From Salminus brasiliensis (taxonomy: Eukaryota; Chordata; Actinopteri; Characiformes; Bryconidae): a stretch of DNA of 64,000 nucleotides. This document shows, one piece after another, positions 17,117 through 64,000 of the stretch; the stretch's first letter is position 1, and each line of letters opens with the position of its first letter. The position numbers and the translations under genes are program-made. Under the pieces are notes generated by a model, which saw nothing but the letters and a program-made list of their open reading frames with translations, was not told the origin of the DNA and searched no databases. The stretch covers positions 27,689,956-27,753,955 of the forward strand of contig NC_132900.1 of the NCBI RefSeq assembly GCF_030463535.1, in the 5' to 3' direction.

Positions 17117-20100
17117 GTGAGGACCCACTTCTCAAATGACCTCAGGATACACCTCAGCTAAACCTCACCCTGGTCAATATAGATGCACTATAGGGACAAA
17201 AGTATTGAGACACTGCCAAGGGTCCAACCAAGGGTATTAGAAGAGTCTATCCTGCTTTAGTTGGGAGTAACTGTCCCTACTGTCCAGGGAGGAAGGCTTT
17301 CTGCTAGGTCACCACCTCAGCTCATCCCAAAAAGTACTGGATGGAGCACCAGCCATCAATCCAGAGAGCACAGGTCTTCTTCTGCTCTACACCTCCATCC
17401 ATGCTGGGGGGCTTTATACCCCTCTAGCCCACGCCTGGCATTAGGCAGCATGGCACATACTTCTCTATGGGGGCTAGACAAGCTGTTTGTGTGTTTGCAC
17501 ATCTGTGTCAGCAATGAGTGCATGCATTCATTAGATGGGGTGTCCACAAACATTTGGACATGTAGTGTATGTAGTGGCACAGATTAGCGTATGTATATAA
17601 AATGTAGGTATTAATGTCATGTGAAGTGATTAATGGATTTAACAGCTCCTTTGTAGAAGATACAATGAGGCGTAGTCTCGGGAAATATTGGAAAGAAGAG
17701 GTTTTTAAGTCTAAGTCTCAGCATTTTTTGGTTTTTCTAACTTTTCACCGCATTTCTGTGTTATTTCCACTTGTTATTTTCAACTTCTGAAAAGCTGGTC
17801 ATCCAGAAGAACACGCACCCTATGCTGGTAACACTGGCTGCGGAGCCCCTGACCAGCTGAGGGCTGTATATTGGCAAAAACCTGGTGATATGTCTCACAA
17901 TACGGGAGTCAGAATTCTTTGTGATCCTGTAAGCAAGATGATTTATTGTAATTAAAAAAAAATCTAATTTTAGGAAAAAAGCAGATTTATTTGCATAAAA
18001 TCTAAGTATAAATAAAACAGTGCGATCTGTGGCTAGAGCTCAACACTGAAATCTAGTGGTCAGGATTGGCTGCCATCAATCTTTACATGCAAGCTATTAA
18101 TACACAGTCTATACTGAGCTTTTGAGAATTAGTATTAAAAACATAGGGCCCTATTTTAGAGATCCATTTAGTGAGCCGTCAACCGTGCACCATACAGCTT
18201 AATTTAGGGCGTGTCTGTGTGTCTCTGCTGTCGTAACGATCGAAACACTCAAAAGTCACGTACTAAGTCTCTTTATCAATAATGGGTGTGTTTTGGGCGT
18301 AGCATGCAATAAACCAATCAGCGTGTCCCTCATCGTTCCCTTTAAGAGCCAGCTGCGGTCTGACTTTGCTGGGTTGCTATTTCAGTGGTGTAAAGCGTGG
18401 TGGGGTGTACGAGCGTCGGGCTGCACGCGCCTGTGTTGACAATTCACTGTCAAGATAGCACTGAACATTTCACTGCTGACGTCTGCCTAGGTTGTTTTCA
18501 GTCAGTGGAGCTCCTCCTGTGTTTTCCATTGCTGAGATGCGTCGCAATACGCCAGAAACTGACCTGTACGCCCCTCATTTTGAGACCACTGCGTCCATCG
18601 GCTTAGATATATTCACAGGCACTGCTGCTATATGTACGATGCAGGCGGAAGACATGAGAATAGACTGCTGGCGGGGTGTAAGATAGGGCCCGATATCATG
18701 ATACTTCGATAAAGCTAAACCATCAAACCCAAACATACCCTTTACTGGTGAAGGCCAAAGCTAGGCAGGCTCGATATACACGCCTCCATCACCTTCAAAT
18801 AGCGTGATGATGACCAATCTTCAAACCCATTGATAGTAAAAATAACGAAATTTTGCAGCTACATGTTCAGAACCTGTATGTAGGCTTCAGGCTGGGCTGC
18901 ACCACGACTTGCCTAGCACTAACACTGCCAGAAGTGCTTTGGCTGAGGTGTTTGTGCCGAGTATGACGAAACTCAGCGCCTCCTCGAGCACCTCCATATC
19001 TGAGAAAAGCTGTGAAAAAGTCCTTTTCTACTGGATATGACAGAATATTTACCCACATGTCGATTCACACAGGATTAATATAAGCTGAGGTTATTTTTAC
19101 AGCTTGTTTTACAGAAGGTAAAATGTGCCAGAATCTTTTCTGATCCTTTACTGATCTTTAATGACTGACACGGCACCGAAGGCACTGAGAACCTCTGCTA
19201 GTCCCTTATGAATAGGGCTTAAGTCAAACCTAATGTCCTACTACCAGAACCTTTACCTGACCGGCCCTAACTGCTGTATCTCCTCCTCTGTTGTAGGAAC
19301 TGAGCGGCCTTGGAGCGAGGAAAGCTCTTCTTGCAGAGTGAGTGAGTTTCAGTAAAGGCTACTGAGAGCACTGATGATGAATGACACAATGAATGTTTAC
19401 ATGTTCGTGTGCATCATAAAGGTGAGTTGTTGTTTTTTTTTCTCTTCAGGTCAGTTGAAGATCGGTACAAAGCGATATGCCATGCCGCTCGCACCCGCTC
19501 AATACTGTCTCTGGGGATTGCCTGCTATAAGAAGCTTGATGAGAAAGTAAGTCTTCTGACTTGGCAGACTTCCCTGCTTCCTTTCTGTATACCTTGCATT
19601 AAAGGCAGGTCTTTGATCTCTGTTTCCAGGCCGACAGCACATACCTGGTCCAGGTTTACAACCTGACGCTGTTGTGCTCGGAGGAGTACATCATCGAGCC
19701 TCAGTCCGTGCAGTTCCTCGTACAGCATGGGTTCGACTTCAACAAGCAGTATGCTCAAGGCGTCCCGTATAACAAGGGCAACGATAAGGTGAGACCTCCA
19801 CTATATACCCGTATGTTTGTGGACACGTCTTCTCAGGAATGCATTTCGCTGCTGTGTTGCAAGCTGCACATGCGCACACACACAGCTTGTCTAGTCCCCG
19901 TAGAAGAGTATTGCCAAAAGAATAGGACTCCATGGAACTGATTGGAACCATGCCGAATGTCAGGTGTGGGCATATGTCTGTGTTTTCTGGAATGATGGTT
20001 GGGGCTCCATTTAATACTTGTGGTGTGAGTTGGGGATGAGGTGAGGTAGAGATCGTCCAGCGTTATCCTGACCGCACTAATGCTGTTTTATCTCTGAATG

Positions 20101-22642
20101 CAATCAAATCCTCACAGTAAGACTCCACAATCTAGTAGAAAGCCAGCTACTGCAACAAAAGCAGAATAAACTTTTTTTTAAAATCCCTAAATGAGCAGTT
20201 GTCCCAATACTTTTGTCCATAGAAGTATCTTATTAGTAAGTATGGTTTCCATCCGCAGTGTCTAGCATTTGATTGACTCTGACTGTTGTAGGCGTTAATC
20301 ACGATGCCTGATCCTCAAATGATAAAAGTCATTTTACATTTTTATTGTGGCTAATATATATATATATATATATAGCCCCCATAGCAAGCACTTAGCAACG
20401 CCATAGCAACCACTTGGAACAGAGTATGAACCACTTTAGAAACTACCTGCAATACCTAGGTAGCAACTGCTTATCCTCAACTAAGCAACCATCTGGGTCA
20501 CCTTAGCAACACCATAGCACCGTAATGTATGCAGGACAATGATCTTTGTTACATGTCTGAGGAAGTGGCATAGCAACCACCTTGAATATCATAGCAACCA
20601 CTTGGAATATAATCACAAAATCAATGCAGTTGAATAGGCCGCTGAATTATTCAATGTTTCATTTTTCACAAGGGAGGAGATGCCCAAGGAGTAAATATGC
20701 GCACCCTGTTTGTGGAGCTCCTGAGGGCGAACAAGCCTCTGGTGGTCCATAACGGCCTGATCGACATGGTGTTCCTGTATCAGTGCTTCTATGCCCATCT
20801 GCCCGAGAAGCTGGGGACGTTCATAGCAGACCTGTCTCAGATGTTCCCTGCTGGCATCTACGACACCAAGTACGCCACGGAATACGAGCTGCGTCTCACC
20901 GCGTCCTACCTGGAGTACGCCTATAAAAAGTGGTACGTTCACAAAACAGGTGCCGAGTTACTGAGAACGACCTGCAACACCGAACAGTTATCGTTAACGA
21001 ATCTGCTGAAATGTCTTCACAGTAAGCTGGACAATGCCAGATCCGTGGAGGCGGGTTCGAGTGGACCTGGGTTGTTCCTGGAGTTTTGTAACTACACCGG
21101 ACGCCTGCAGAGCTACGTGGACTACAGGCCTTGCTTAGACAGTCAGAGCCATGATGGCAGCCTGAACATCTGCATTCAGTTCTCTGTGAGTTGCCCTCAC
21201 AAGGATGCTTCCTGAGACGTGTGCTGGACACTGATCTTCATTACACGTCTGATAAAATGGCATAGCAACCACTTGGAAGAGTATAGCAACCACCTTACAA
21301 TCCCTTTAGAAACGACCTGGGATACCATAGAAACTGCTTATCTATACCTGAGCAACCACCTAGCAACTCCTTTATCAGCTACCTAGAATACTATAGAAAT
21401 TGCAACGCCCAAGCAACTACTTGGGATACCATAGCAAGCACTTAGCAACGCCATAGCAACCACTTGGAACAGAGTATGAACCACTTTAGAAACTACCTGC
21501 AGTACCTAGGTAGCAACTGCTTATCCTCACCTAAGCAACCATTTGGGTCACCTTAGCAACACCATAGCACCGTAATGTATGCAGGACACTGATCTTTGTT
21601 ACATGTCTGAGGAAGTGGCATAGCAACCACCTTGGTGAAATACTTAACTAACTACCTGGAATATCATAGCAACCACCTTTAACCCCTTGGAAAACTACCT
21701 GGGATACCATAGCAACTGCTTAAATACACCTGAGCAACCACTTAGCAACATCATTTGGGAATTGCTTAAGCTGTGCAGAGTTTGCTTTACTGTTTCAAGT
21801 GGTTGCTATGGTATCCTAAGTGGTTGCTTAGGTATAGATGAGCAGTTATTATTATTATTATTATTATTCCCTGCTGTCCCTTCTAAAAGTGATCAGTGGG
21901 TGTGTTCCCATTGTCTTCAGCATTTCTGTCCTCACAGTCGTTCTCTGTTGGGTTGCTTTGCCAGGCTTATGGATGGTGTCCCAATGGCTCTCAGTGCCCC
22001 ATGTCCCACGACACGGACCTCATCATTCAGCAGGACGAGAAAACCAGAGAGGACAAGAGGAAAAAGCGGAAGCGCAGGAAGAAGCAGAAGGCTGCCCAGC
22101 AACTGCAGGAGGACAGTTCACCCAAAGAGAAGAGGGCTCACCTGGATGACATGGAGCAAGAGCAGGAGGCTCCGGATGAAGAGGTTGCTGAAACCATGGC
22201 GACAGCATCCGAGCACCAGACCAGAGGGGAGGAGGTACAAGCGACTTGCGATACTGACCCTTCACGGACAGACGGGGCAGCTGAGAACGGAGGCGGGGAT
22301 TCAGCTCCTGCTGCCGACAAAAACGCACGGCAGGCGTCTAAAGGCCCAGCGGGAGCCAGAGAGAGGAAGGCGGAGGGAGGAACTCACAGAGCAGGCTTCG
22401 ATGCCTTCATGACTGGGTACATTTTTGCTTTTGCCAGCATGCTAAAGTCGGAAGAGTCTTCTGCACAGCCTGGAATACCCGGCTGTGCGAACAAACTGTA
22501 TCTGAGCGGCAAGTCCGTCCCGCTACACGTGGTCAAAAGCACCTTCTCTAAGTCCTCAAAGGCTCATGTGCACAAGATGGAGCAGGTGTGGGGGAAAGGC
22601 TCCTGTGGTAACAGTGCGGTTAAAGCAGAGGGAACTGCATAA
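17000..22642 (+). CDS. toe1: Target of EGR1 protein 1 (TOE1), DEDD deadenylase
   Basis: TOE1 is a nuclear 3' exonuclease of the CAF1/PARN-like DEDD family that trims the 3' tails of small nuclear RNAs in Cajal bodies. Exons are 17000-17116, 19297-19337, 19450-19546, 19630-19788, 20673-20932, 21023-21185 and 21965-22642. All phases agree and give 504 residues, close to the human length of about 510. Metal-binding acidic residues are visible: D38 and E40 (A-V-D-T-E-L-S, split across exons 1/2), D169 (H-N-G-L-I-D) and D202 (I-Y-D-T-K-Y). A CCCH zinc finger follows (C275-x8-C284-x5-C290-x3-H294), split across exons 6/7, then a basic nuclear-localisation run (K310-K321). The conserved C-terminal block is [12 protein letters not shown] and Y-L-S-G-K. 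The start was chosen by homology and by its in-phase donor. It converges with tesk2. Confidence 0.93.
17191..17573. mobile_element. MITE, 'GGACAAAAGTATTG / TTTGTGGACA' family, copy 1
   Basis: Starts 'agggacaaaagtattgaga' and ends 'ggggtgtccacaaacatttg'. It shares its interior words ('tggatggagcacca', 'cattaggcagcatgg') with 34312-34800. Its first bases overlap the right breakpoint of the tandem duplication. It lies in toe1 intron 1. Confidence 0.75.
18146..18691. mobile_element. MITE with GGGCCC...-type terminal inverted repeats, copy 2
   Basis: Begins 'gggccctattttaga' and ends 'gtaagatagggccc', a 13-bp inverted pair with one or two mismatches. It is about 546 bp and more complete than the copy at 2356-2806. 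It lies in toe1 intron 1 and has no coding capacity. Confidence 0.75.
19297..19337 (+). CDS. toe1: toe1 exon 2
   Basis: A 41-nt exon, [13 protein letters not shown], after a TTGTAG acceptor and before a GTGAGT donor. It carries catalytic E40. Confidence 0.9.
19450..19546 (+). CDS. toe1: toe1 exon 3
   Basis: 97 nt, CTCTTCAG acceptor and GTAAGT donor. It encodes [18 protein letters not shown], a block highly conserved in TOE1. Confidence 0.93.
19630..19788 (+). CDS. toe1: toe1 exon 4
   Basis: 159 nt, phase 0 at both ends (TTTCCAG acceptor, GTGAGA donor). It includes [13 protein letters not shown] and the K-G-N-D-K ending. Confidence 0.93.
19803..20222. mobile_element. MITE, 'GGACAAAAGTATTG / TTTGTGGACA' family, copy 2
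   Basis: Reads 'gtatgtttgtggacac' at the left and 'gtcccaatacttttgtcc' at the right, so it is inverted relative to copy 1. It lies in toe1 intron 4. Confidence 0.75.
20354..20374. repeat. (TA)n microsatellite
   Basis: About ten TA units at the left edge of the CAACCAC array in toe1 intron 4. Confidence 0.9.
20378..20612 (+). repeat. CAACCAC-type degenerate tandem repeat in toe1 intron 4
   Basis: Words such as 'catagcaaccacttggaac' and 'ctacctgcaatacctaggta' repeat at about 20-bp spacing. A closely similar block (from 'gcaagcacttagcaacgcc') occurs at 21434-21640, showing local duplication between introns 4 and 6. Confidence 0.85.
20673..20932 (+). CDS. toe1: toe1 exon 5
   Basis: 260 nt after a TTTTTCACAAG acceptor. 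It carries the second and third conserved aspartates (H-N-G-L-I-D, I-Y-D-T-K-Y). It ends A-Y-K-K plus two bases of a cysteine codon at a TG|GTACGT donor. Confidence 0.88.
20933..21022 (+). other. toe1: Stop-free 90-nt intron in toe1 (possible exitron)
   Basis: Bounded by GTACGT and TTCACAG. Its length is a multiple of three and the frame stays open, so retention would replace one cysteine with 31 residues. Splicing restores K-K-C-K-L, which fits TOE1 better. See the findings. Confidence 0.7.
21023..21185 (+). CDS. toe1: toe1 exon 6
   Basis: 163 nt from a TTCACAG acceptor to a TCT|GTGAGT donor. It encodes L-E-F-C-N-Y and Y-V-D-Y-R-P-C-L and ends I-C-I-Q-F-S, which supplies the first zinc-finger cysteine. 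Confidence 0.88.
21240..21838 (+). repeat. CAACCAC-type degenerate tandem repeat in toe1 intron 6
   Basis: Fills most of intron 6. The last 40 bases switch to the reverse orientation ('agtggttgctatggtatcc'), creating an inverted junction near 21798. Confidence 0.85.
21846..21868. repeat. (ATT)n microsatellite
   Basis: About seven or eight ATT units in toe1 intron 6. Confidence 0.9.
21965..22642 (+). CDS. toe1: toe1 exon 7 (zinc finger, NLS, C-terminus)
   Basis: 678 nt including TAA, after a GCTTTGCCAG acceptor. It starts A-Y-G-W-C-P-N-G and completes the CCCH finger, then K/R-rich residues 310-321, an acidic low-complexity linker, and the conserved C-terminal block. Confidence 0.92.
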   Translation, partial: AYGWCPNGSQCPMSHDTDLIIQQDEKTREDKRKKRKRRKKQKAAQQLQEDSSPKEKRAHLDDMEQEQEAPDEEVAETMATASEHQTRGEEVQATCDTDPSRTDGAAENGGGDSAPAADKNARQASKGPAGARERKAEGGTHRAGFDAFMTGYIFAFASMLKSEESSAQPGIPGCANKLYLSGKSVPLHVVKSTFSKSSKAHVHKMEQVWGKGSCGNSAVKAEGTA

Positions 22643-22668
22643 AGACGTTTGTTTTGTTTTTTTGAGTA

Positions 22669-22674
22669 AATAAA
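22669..22674 (+). terminator. toe1: toe1 polyadenylation signal
   Basis: AATAAA 27 bases after the stop codon, implying a very short 3' UTR. Confidence 0.75.
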
Positions 22675-23559
22675 GAAGAAATTTGATTTATTAATATTGT
22701 TATAAGGGCTGTTGTTTGCTTTGCTGCATTATACCCTAATACTGATGTTGCTGAAGACTGCAGTAAGCAGATGTGCCCTCACACCATTTATGATATTTTG
22801 AGCCCCCTTACCAAGCTCAGTTCCAGGCAAGTAAAAGGGCACCAGTCAAAAGTGTAGCTGAAGGTTTTTCTAATTCCTATTTAAAAATGTAAGACTAAAT
22901 CAACACAGTGTGGCCTTCACCTTCACTTCACCCTCAAATAACAGCTACAGAATCATGCCGATTCTCCACTGACTGTAACAGGGGAGAATGGCCTCTCTGT
23001 CATTGCCACGCCGAGCCGAAACACGGCTACTGCACTATGGAACTTGGGTGGAGCTTCGTCAGACCTCTCAGCAGAACTACGTAACCAGTCATATTAGTGT
23101 CATCCTGTGTCAAAAACCTTGGTTACCCACAGTTCTCTGCACACATACCACACGAAAAAGCCAAGCCTCCAGAGTTCGTTTAAAAATGTTAGATCGTAGG
23201 ACAGCCCTACCTCCAGCATAGGCTTTGGAATAGCCAACTCTATTGGTATCTATTACATCAATAATTAAGGCAGAGTTACTGAGGCAGAGTTGCATATCCA
23301 CCTCTAGGGGGCGTACTAGTCAGGTTTGGAACAGCAAAAGTGTAAATTATCAGTATGATTTTTTTTTTTTCTTTTGTTTAAACAAAAGGCTTCAGACAGT
23401 ATAGCTTAATGTTTGTAGATGATTAAAAATGATGAGTTTGCTCACAATTTTAGGATTCATTGATGCATCTGAATTTCTCCTGCGGTCATTAAGACAACCC
23501 CGTGTCACAGAGATGAAAGAGAGGTACAAATGAACAAACTCGACAATAAAATCGTTAAA
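22675..23559. other. Spacer between convergent toe1 and tesk2 3' ends
   Basis: Non-coding, with no repeat or RNA gene recognised. A minus-strand AATAAA at 22692-22687 offers a distal alternative 3' end for tesk2, which would bring its transcript to within 20 bases of the toe1 polyadenylation signal. Confidence 0.45.
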
Positions 23560-23565
23560 TTTATT
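23560..23565 (-). terminator. tesk2: Candidate tesk2 polyadenylation signal
   Basis: TTTATT on the plus strand (AATAAA on the minus), about 1.39 kb after the tesk2 stop codon, giving a plausible 3' UTR length. Confidence 0.45.
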
Positions 23566-24485
23566 TTTAAACAGACTAAAACAAAGACACAAACAAACAC
23601 ACATGCATTTATACATTTAAAAAAATCTGAAGCCATATAAATGGAAAAAGTAGGTCCTGATCTGTCTTTGGTAGAAATATACATCTCTGATTCCATTACA
23701 AATCTAAACAGCCAGGAAAAGGAAAAATAAGTCAGAAAGCGGCGAAAACAGCATTATTTACATAAATCTGTGTTTGTCATAATGTATTAATAATAAGCTG
23801 TACACACACACACAGTTGACCAGCAGGGAAGTAAGACATAGTAAAATCACTGTTTCTTCCTCATAAATATCAAAATAGATCATCTCTATAAAACTAGTCT
23901 GCTTCAGTTACACTTATTGCATAGAAATGTAGTGAGAGGAAAAAAAATTACAATATTTAAACCATTAAGTTCTTCCTCCATTTCAAGTGCAATTTACATG
24001 TTTTAAGTAGTTACAGACATGGACTTTTCAGAAAAGATCCAGCTGGTGCTTCACTCAGAAGAAGTCGCTCGGCCTTTCGGAGGAGGAGGAGGGGATGTGA
24101 GAGCAGCTCTCGCGTAAAAACGGGTGAACCGATTGTGGGAATGGAATGTCTCGGGTTTGTTTTCCAGCTAATTTTGCTTGTGCTAGACTTCTACTAACAA
24201 ATCCACTGCAGCAATACGCTGTGAATACGGACGAAATCCAGACAAAAGGGCCTGTTTACAATTAGCAAAACCCAGGTTATATACACAAACACAGAATCTG
24301 TGGATTTGCGACGTAGAAGAAAGTGTCTAACCGGTTAAGGAGAACATAGTGCTGCTCGCAAGGGTGTTAAAATACATTCAAGCAAACGTGTGGATTGTAA
24401 TAATAACCCTATGTAACATTAGCCCTATGTAGCGTTAGCTTATTTCTTCTCCTTCTTTGTGAGCCCTTGATGGTCTGTTAGGTCA

Positions 24486-24724
24486 CTGGTTCCAAACCCC
24501 TGGTCCTGGAGGACCCCCCTGCCCTGCAGTTTATTATTACTATTATTATTATTTTTTTTTTTACATATACACCTTTACACAGTGTGTACCCTGCTCCCAA
24601 CACACCTAAACCGGGCCAATCAGCTCATTATCAAGCCCTCCCTAAGTGGAAGGTAGCGTGTTAGAGCAGGAAACCACTAAAATGTCCAGGTCAGGGGTCT
24701 TAAGGGACCAGTGTTGGGAACCAG
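24486..24724. mobile_element. Palindromic MITE in the predicted tesk2 3' UTR
   Basis: Left end 'ggttccaaacccctggtcct' and right end 'gggaccagtgttgggaacc' are inverted repeats of about 20 bp with mismatches. A related single-ended copy begins at 26092. It contains a T/ATT-rich centre. Confidence 0.7.
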
Positions 24725-24950
24725 TGTGGATCTGTGTTTCACATGTCAATGCCACACGCTTGCGTTCAAACCCCATGAGTGCTTAAGTTAGGAGGGTCTC
24801 CTTTCTTCTTCCTTCAAGAAATGAAAGGAAAATAAAGTACATCTTTTAAGTGAATTAAATAGAACCATGAAAACCATGTGCTTGTTATCAGTCTTCGGGA
24901 AATCCCACCGTTCCTCTTTTCCCAGGGGACGATTTCTGAGGCGGCATCTT

Positions 24951-63323
<38,373 letters not shown>

Positions 63324-63406
63324 TGCTATTGCTGCACGACTAATGTGGTGGAGGGCTTCTTAATGAGCCTTTCACATTTTCCGGGGTGTGACTGTCCTCA
63401 GCAGAC
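63324..63406 (-). other. tesk2: Probable 5' UTR part of tesk2 coding exon 1
   Basis: Lies between an acceptor-like site and the ATG and contains no upstream ATG in a strong context. From 63407 to 64000 nothing coding was found. The promoter probably lies beyond the window. Confidence 0.4.
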
Positions 63407-64000
63407 CTTGGAAAACAAGACGAGAAACAAATAAAATCATTTTAATGATCTATAGTTGCTTTGAAAAGGCGGCTTTAAAATGGTGATTGCCCCCACCATC
63501 AAAGCCTGCTAAATTCATCACATAAAAGAAATGGGGAAATATAAAATATGCTCTGCAGATTCATACTTCTCCAAAAATACCATCCATTGTTTCTTTTTAT
63601 TCTAGCAGAGGCACCAATTCTCCAATTACAGCACGAACGACCAAAGGTAAAGCATGGGGCCACGCTGGTCTTTAAAATGCCTAGTCTCAAAGACGATGTG
63701 AAAATGCCCAGTGTTTAGAAGCTAGTGACAGCTACGGGTGAGCAAAATGATAATCATCATCACCATCATTGTGATAAATTGCTTCACATTAGGTCATAAT
63801 AATATCAATCATCATCATCCAATGGCCACAACTGTTTATTCCTTAAGCCTTTACACAGAGGCAAATTTTATCCCTTAAACATAAAATAGAAAGGTGCTAT
63901 CAAGGGTTATTTGTGTGATGCCGTAAGTATGCTTCCATTAAAGAACCATGACTTTTGCCACGCTGGTGGTTCCCATCCCTCTGCTGTGACCCCTCATTGC

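Larger units (their letters stand above)
14635..17209. repeat. Tandem segmental duplication, unit 2 (2,575 bp)
   Basis: Direct repeat of unit 1, immediately adjacent, with a constant offset of 2,575. toe1 exon 1 here is the copy beside the rest of toe1. The THAP exons here face away from the THAP gene body. Confidence 0.95.

Noticed and set aside
21023-21215. toe1 terminating after exon 6 (open frame ends at 21215)
   Set aside because: A GTGAGT donor at 21186 joins in phase to exon 7, completing the CCCH finger. The read-through residues are intronic.
21687-22412. A 241-residue plus-strand open frame overlapping toe1 exon 7
   Set aside because: It is an out-of-frame shadow of the K/R- and E-rich exon 7. 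The toe1 frame carries the conserved zinc finger and C-terminus.

Overview
The window is nuclear DNA of a ray-finned fish. Genes are split into short exons with GT-AG introns and kilobase-scale non-coding spacers. The interspersed repeats (L2-type LINE tails, Tc1/mariner remnants, many palindromic MITEs) are of a kind common in otophysan teleosts such as characins and catfishes; that narrower placement is an inference. It is not bacterial or viral, and no CRISPR array, operon or integrated virus was seen.

Four genes can be supported. (1) On the minus strand at the left edge lies the 5' half of a selenoprotein P-like gene: three coding exons (1857-935) with a signal peptide and a redox motif, Sec-Q-F-C, in which Sec is read from an in-frame TGA at 1668-1666. 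The rest runs off the left end. (2) On the minus strand, 13603-9570, lies a THAP zinc-finger gene whose C-terminal half resembles the N-terminal region of P-element/THAP9-type transposases. (3) On the plus strand, 17000-22642, lies toe1 (target of EGR1), a DEDD-family deadenylase with a CCCH zinc finger: 7 exons and a predicted 504 residues. (4) On the minus strand, 63323-24951, lies tesk2, a LIMK/TESK-family kinase: 10 coding exons and a predicted 686 residues, with every splice phase agreeing. toe1 and tesk2 are convergent. THAP and toe1 are divergent and share a promoter region.

The main structural feature is a near-perfect head-to-tail tandem duplication of 2,575 bp (12060-14634 and 14635-17209, about a dozen differences by eye). 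Each unit carries THAP exons 1-2, the shared promoter and toe1 exon 1. Both genes keep an intact promoter and first exon next to their own bodies. The inner copies, toe1 exon 1 of unit 1 and THAP exons 1-2 of unit 2, are orphaned and point at each other. The right breakpoint lies just inside the end of a MITE.

Layout: 1-620 degenerate 'CAACCAC' repeat; 620-890 dispersed repeat; 935-1857 selenoprotein P exons; 2000-9500 intergenic, with a MITE at 2356-2806 and a local duplication at 3804-4510; 9570-13603 THAP gene; 12060-17209 tandem duplication; 17000-22642 toe1; 22675-23560 spacer between the convergent 3' ends; 23560-63406 tesk2. The tesk2 introns hold a CAACCAC-type array (intron 6), a 33-bp minisatellite of about 33 copies (intron 3), a 155-bp AT-rich array (intron 2), LINE tails and many MITEs.

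I found no wholly new gene system. The points most worth following up are the promoter duplication, a stop-free 90-nt intron in toe1, a GC-AG intron that splits the THAP zinc finger, and a tesk2 splice acceptor whose pyrimidine tract is a microsatellite.
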